Below, in pieces: positions 62,516-64,000 of a stretch of DNA of 64,000 bases. Below the pieces are notes generated by a model that saw nothing but the letters and a program-made list of their open reading frames with translations, ran no database searches and was not told the origin of the DNA. The stretch covers positions 1 to 64,000 of the forward strand of contig JAGYNO010000004.1 in assembly GCA_018399955.1 (NCBI GenBank), read 5' to 3'. Source of the DNA: Halanaerobium sp. Its GTDB lineage: Bacteria > Bacillota > Halanaerobiia > Halanaerobiales > Halanaerobiaceae. How positions within the stretch are numbered: the first letter of the stretch is position 1; the number at the start of each line of letters is the position of its first letter. The translations under genes and the position numbers were made by a program.

Positions 62516-63487
62516 TTAATTTACATAATTTTTCTGCATAGCATAAATTTCTTCAATTATTTCTTCGCGCAGTTCAACCGGTTTTAATAGTTCAGCTTCT
62601 GCACCAAAACCCAGCATCCATTTTTTAATCTCTTCTCTACTGCATGTTCGTACAGAGAATATAATTTCATTCTCGTTTTTGATTTCTATTTCCTGATTAT
62701 CACTCCACTGATATTCCGGGACAAATCTAGCTGCTCTACCAATAAATTTAATCTTAATATCAAGTTCTTTCTGTCCCTGTTCAACTCCCCATACGTTTTT
62801 AAATTCTTCAGAAAGTGAATAATCACCAGGAATAGTATATTTTTCATCAGTCATTTTTATAGATTTAATCCTATCAACTCGAAAAGTTCTTATACCATCT
62901 CTAAGATGACAGTAGGCTGCTAAATAAGGTGCTCCATTATTGAAAAATATATTGTAAGTATCTAATTTTCTTTTAACTGTTTCATCACTGCTCATAGAAT
63001 AATAATTAATAATAACACTTAAATTATTGCTAATAGCTTCTTTTAAGATATCAAATTTCTTCTGATGTTCATCTAATTTAACAAAAGGATCAGATATTAT
63101 TTCATAATTTTTTATATAGCTGCCCATACTGTTTTTTAAAAATTCTGGTAGTGAATTATAAACTTTAGCCAGGCCTGATTCCAGTTCTTTTTTCATTGGA
63201 AAACTTCGATTTTGATATTCTTTTGCTGCCAACAAAACAGCCTCTGTTTCTTTTTGATCAAGATTTGGTGACTTAAACCTAAAATTATCTAAAATCTTAT
63301 ATTCTTTTAAGTGCTTATTATAATAAATAGGAATACCTAATTCTTCCATCATTTTTTTATCACGATGAAAAGTTCTCACAGAGATATTAAAATAATCAGC
63401 AAATTTATTTGCATCCCAGTTCCCATACGGATCATTCAAAAGCATCATGATCTTTATAATTCTAAATAAACGGTTATTATCAGGCAC
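62516..63487 (-). CDS. WYL-domain transcriptional regulator with N-terminal HTH
   Basis: 323 residues. Winged HTH (about 1-70: WDANKFADYFNISVRTFHRDKKMMEELGIPIYY), then a WYL domain (about 150-230: NLSVIINYYSMSS and APYLAAYCHLRDGIRTFRVDRIK) and the C-terminal extension. WYL domains sense nucleotides or DNA ends. Start GTG with GGAG 8 bases before it. It is the first minus-strand gene at the right of the window. Confidence 0.93.
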   Translation of the reverse strand: MPDNNRLFRIIKIMMLLNDPYGNWDANKFADYFNISVRTFHRDKKMMEELGIPIYYNKHLKEYKILDNFRFKSPNLDQKETEAVLLAAKEYQNRSFPMKKELESGLAKVYNSLPEFLKNSMGSYIKNYEIISDPFVKLDEHQKKFDILKEAISNNLSVIINYYSMSSDETVKRKLDTYNIFFNNGAPYLAAYCHLRDGIRTFRVDRIKSIKMTDEKYTIPGDYSLSEEFKNVWGVEQGQKELDIKIKFIGRAARFVPEYQWSDNQEIEIKNENEIIFSVRTCSREEIKKWMLGFGAEAELLKPVELREEIIEEIYAMQKNYVN

Positions 63488-63731
63488 AATATCAGCTCCT
63501 TTAGCAATTTTTTCTATATATATATATTTGCTGAAAGTCCTTAAAATCCCTTTATTTCAAATGAATTTAATTTTTCTGCCTGTTTTTAATAATATTTTAA
63601 TGTAAATTTAAATTTTTTTTAATAAAGAGCTGATATTCTTTAATTGAAGAAAAAAAGATAATAAATTTTTGCTCCCTTTTTAACAGCTGCTTAATGCAGT
63701 TTTATATAAATTAATGCTTTTCTCCTTGTTT

Positions 63732-63760
63732 ACCCGCCTTTCCCGAAGGCGGGTTTTAAT
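63732..63760 (+). terminator. GC-rich rho-independent hairpin in the leader of the right-end gene
   Basis: ACCCGCCTT, loop TCCCG, AAGGCGGGT, then TTTAATTATTATTTTA. A 9-pair GC-rich stem; on the plus strand the T-rich tail fits termination, on the minus strand no T-run follows. Confidence 0.7.
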
Positions 63761-63991
63761 TATTATTTTATATTTCCTTATTTAAACACAATATATATAT
63801 ATTTTTACCAATATTAAATCTAAATTAGATAATAATTAGATTTCGATTAGAATATTAATAAACTGCAGGAGTTATTTTTAATATCAATAACTTGTAAAAT
63901 AGATTAGTCTTTTAATTGTCAATTTTAGCAAAAAATTAAATAAGCTAAGCTTGACATAAATAAATTCATTAAGCAGAAAGGAGGGATCATC

Positions 63992-64000
63992 ATTAAAAAA
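63992..64000 (+). CDS. partial gene at the right edge, possible ATT start
   Basis: AAGGAGGG (63978-63985) is followed 6 bases later by ATT AAA AAA; no ATG, GTG or TTG falls in the window at usable spacing. An ATT start is a known trait of infC (translation initiation factor IF3), so infC is one guess, but only three codons are visible. Confidence 0.3.

Larger units (their letters stand above)
63488..64000 (+). other. right-end intergenic region with a plus-strand terminator and the start of another gene
   Basis: The 513 bases contain AT-rich sequence after the divergent WYL gene, an isolated plus-strand terminator (63732-63760), and at the very end AAAGGAGGG followed by ATCATCATTAAAAAA. No ORF of size is seen, and there is no plus-strand gene upstream that the terminator could serve, so it may be a leader attenuator. 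Confidence 0.55.

Noticed and set aside
63951-63979. TTGACA at 63951 as the promoter of the right-edge gene
   Set aside because: At 17 bases the -10 position reads CAGAAA and overlaps the ribosome-binding site, leaving no room for a leader.
1-64000. CRISPR arrays, insertion sequences, phage genes, tRNA or rRNA genes
   Set aside because: I looked for regularly spaced repeats, transposase-like reading frames with inverted ends and cloverleaf-like segments and found none that I could support.

Overview
The window reads as a chromosomal segment of a low-GC, anaerobic, diderm Firmicute, most likely a member of the Halanaerobiales (Halanaerobium-like). The evidence is a very AT-rich background with strong GGAGG ribosome-binding sites and many TTG starts, combined with outer-membrane functions (TolC, RND pump, Spy/CpxP-like periplasmic protein), a fermentative amino-acid cluster, sigma-54 control and a bacterial microcompartment (BMC). 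The genus is an inference. Almost all genes are on the minus strand. I saw no tRNA, rRNA, CRISPR array, transposase or phage gene.

Region 1 (1-3.6 kb) holds small metabolic genes: an ABM-domain monooxygenase, nicotinate phosphoribosyltransferase, a two-TM protein, a CobA-type cobalamin adenosyltransferase and a divergent small ORF followed by a pseudoknot-like terminator. Region 2 (3.6-17.9 kb) is one long minus-strand operon for beta-lysine fermentation. In transcription order it encodes an M20 deacylase/peptidase, an NhaC-family transporter, 3-hydroxybutyryl-CoA dehydrogenase, crotonase, CoA-transferase alpha, thiolase, CoA-transferase beta, KamB-like ATPase, KamD, KamE, Kal, Kce, a class III PLP aminotransferase and Kdd. 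It is preceded by a near-consensus sigma-54 promoter (17918-17933), palindromic upstream sites, and the gene for a CBS-PAS-PAS-AAA+-HTH sigma-54 activator (18.3-20.4 kb). Lysine 2,3-aminomutase (KamA) is missing from the operon. An M20 hydrolase, a transporter and a PLP enzyme are present instead, suggesting the feedstock is not free L-lysine but possibly an acylated beta-lysine osmolyte, or that a PLP enzyme replaces KamA. Crotonyl-CoA is routed oxidatively to acetyl-CoA; no butyryl-CoA dehydrogenase/Etf is encoded here.

Region 3 (20.6-22.3 kb) has two divergent exported proteins. Region 4 (22.4-43.6 kb) is a complete AdoCbl-dependent diol dehydratase (PDU-type) microcompartment operon, pduA-B-C-D-E-G-H-K-J, eutJ, a flavoprotein-like cargo candidate, pduN, split pduO (two genes), pduP, pduS, pduT, ackA, pduU/eutS, pduV/eutP, an MtnK-like kinase and pduL. 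It is controlled by a two-component system whose kinase carries a PocR sensory domain. PduQ is cleanly absent between pduP and pduS. At least six proteins carry an N-terminal encapsulation-type helix, and PduH carries a C-terminal one.

Region 5 (43.7-64 kb) is housekeeping/accessory: membrane proteins, an M50 protease with CBS domains, an MBL-fold enzyme, a thiamine-binding-like protein, a GHL10 glycosidase and an orphan sugar-binding lipoprotein-like protein, a lipid kinase, a ferredoxin-type aldo/keto reductase, an RND-HlyD-TolC-TolC efflux operon, a nitroreductase, a phosphohexomutase, a BASS-family symporter and a WYL regulator. The right end has a plus-strand leader with an isolated terminator and the first codons of a gene that may begin with ATT.
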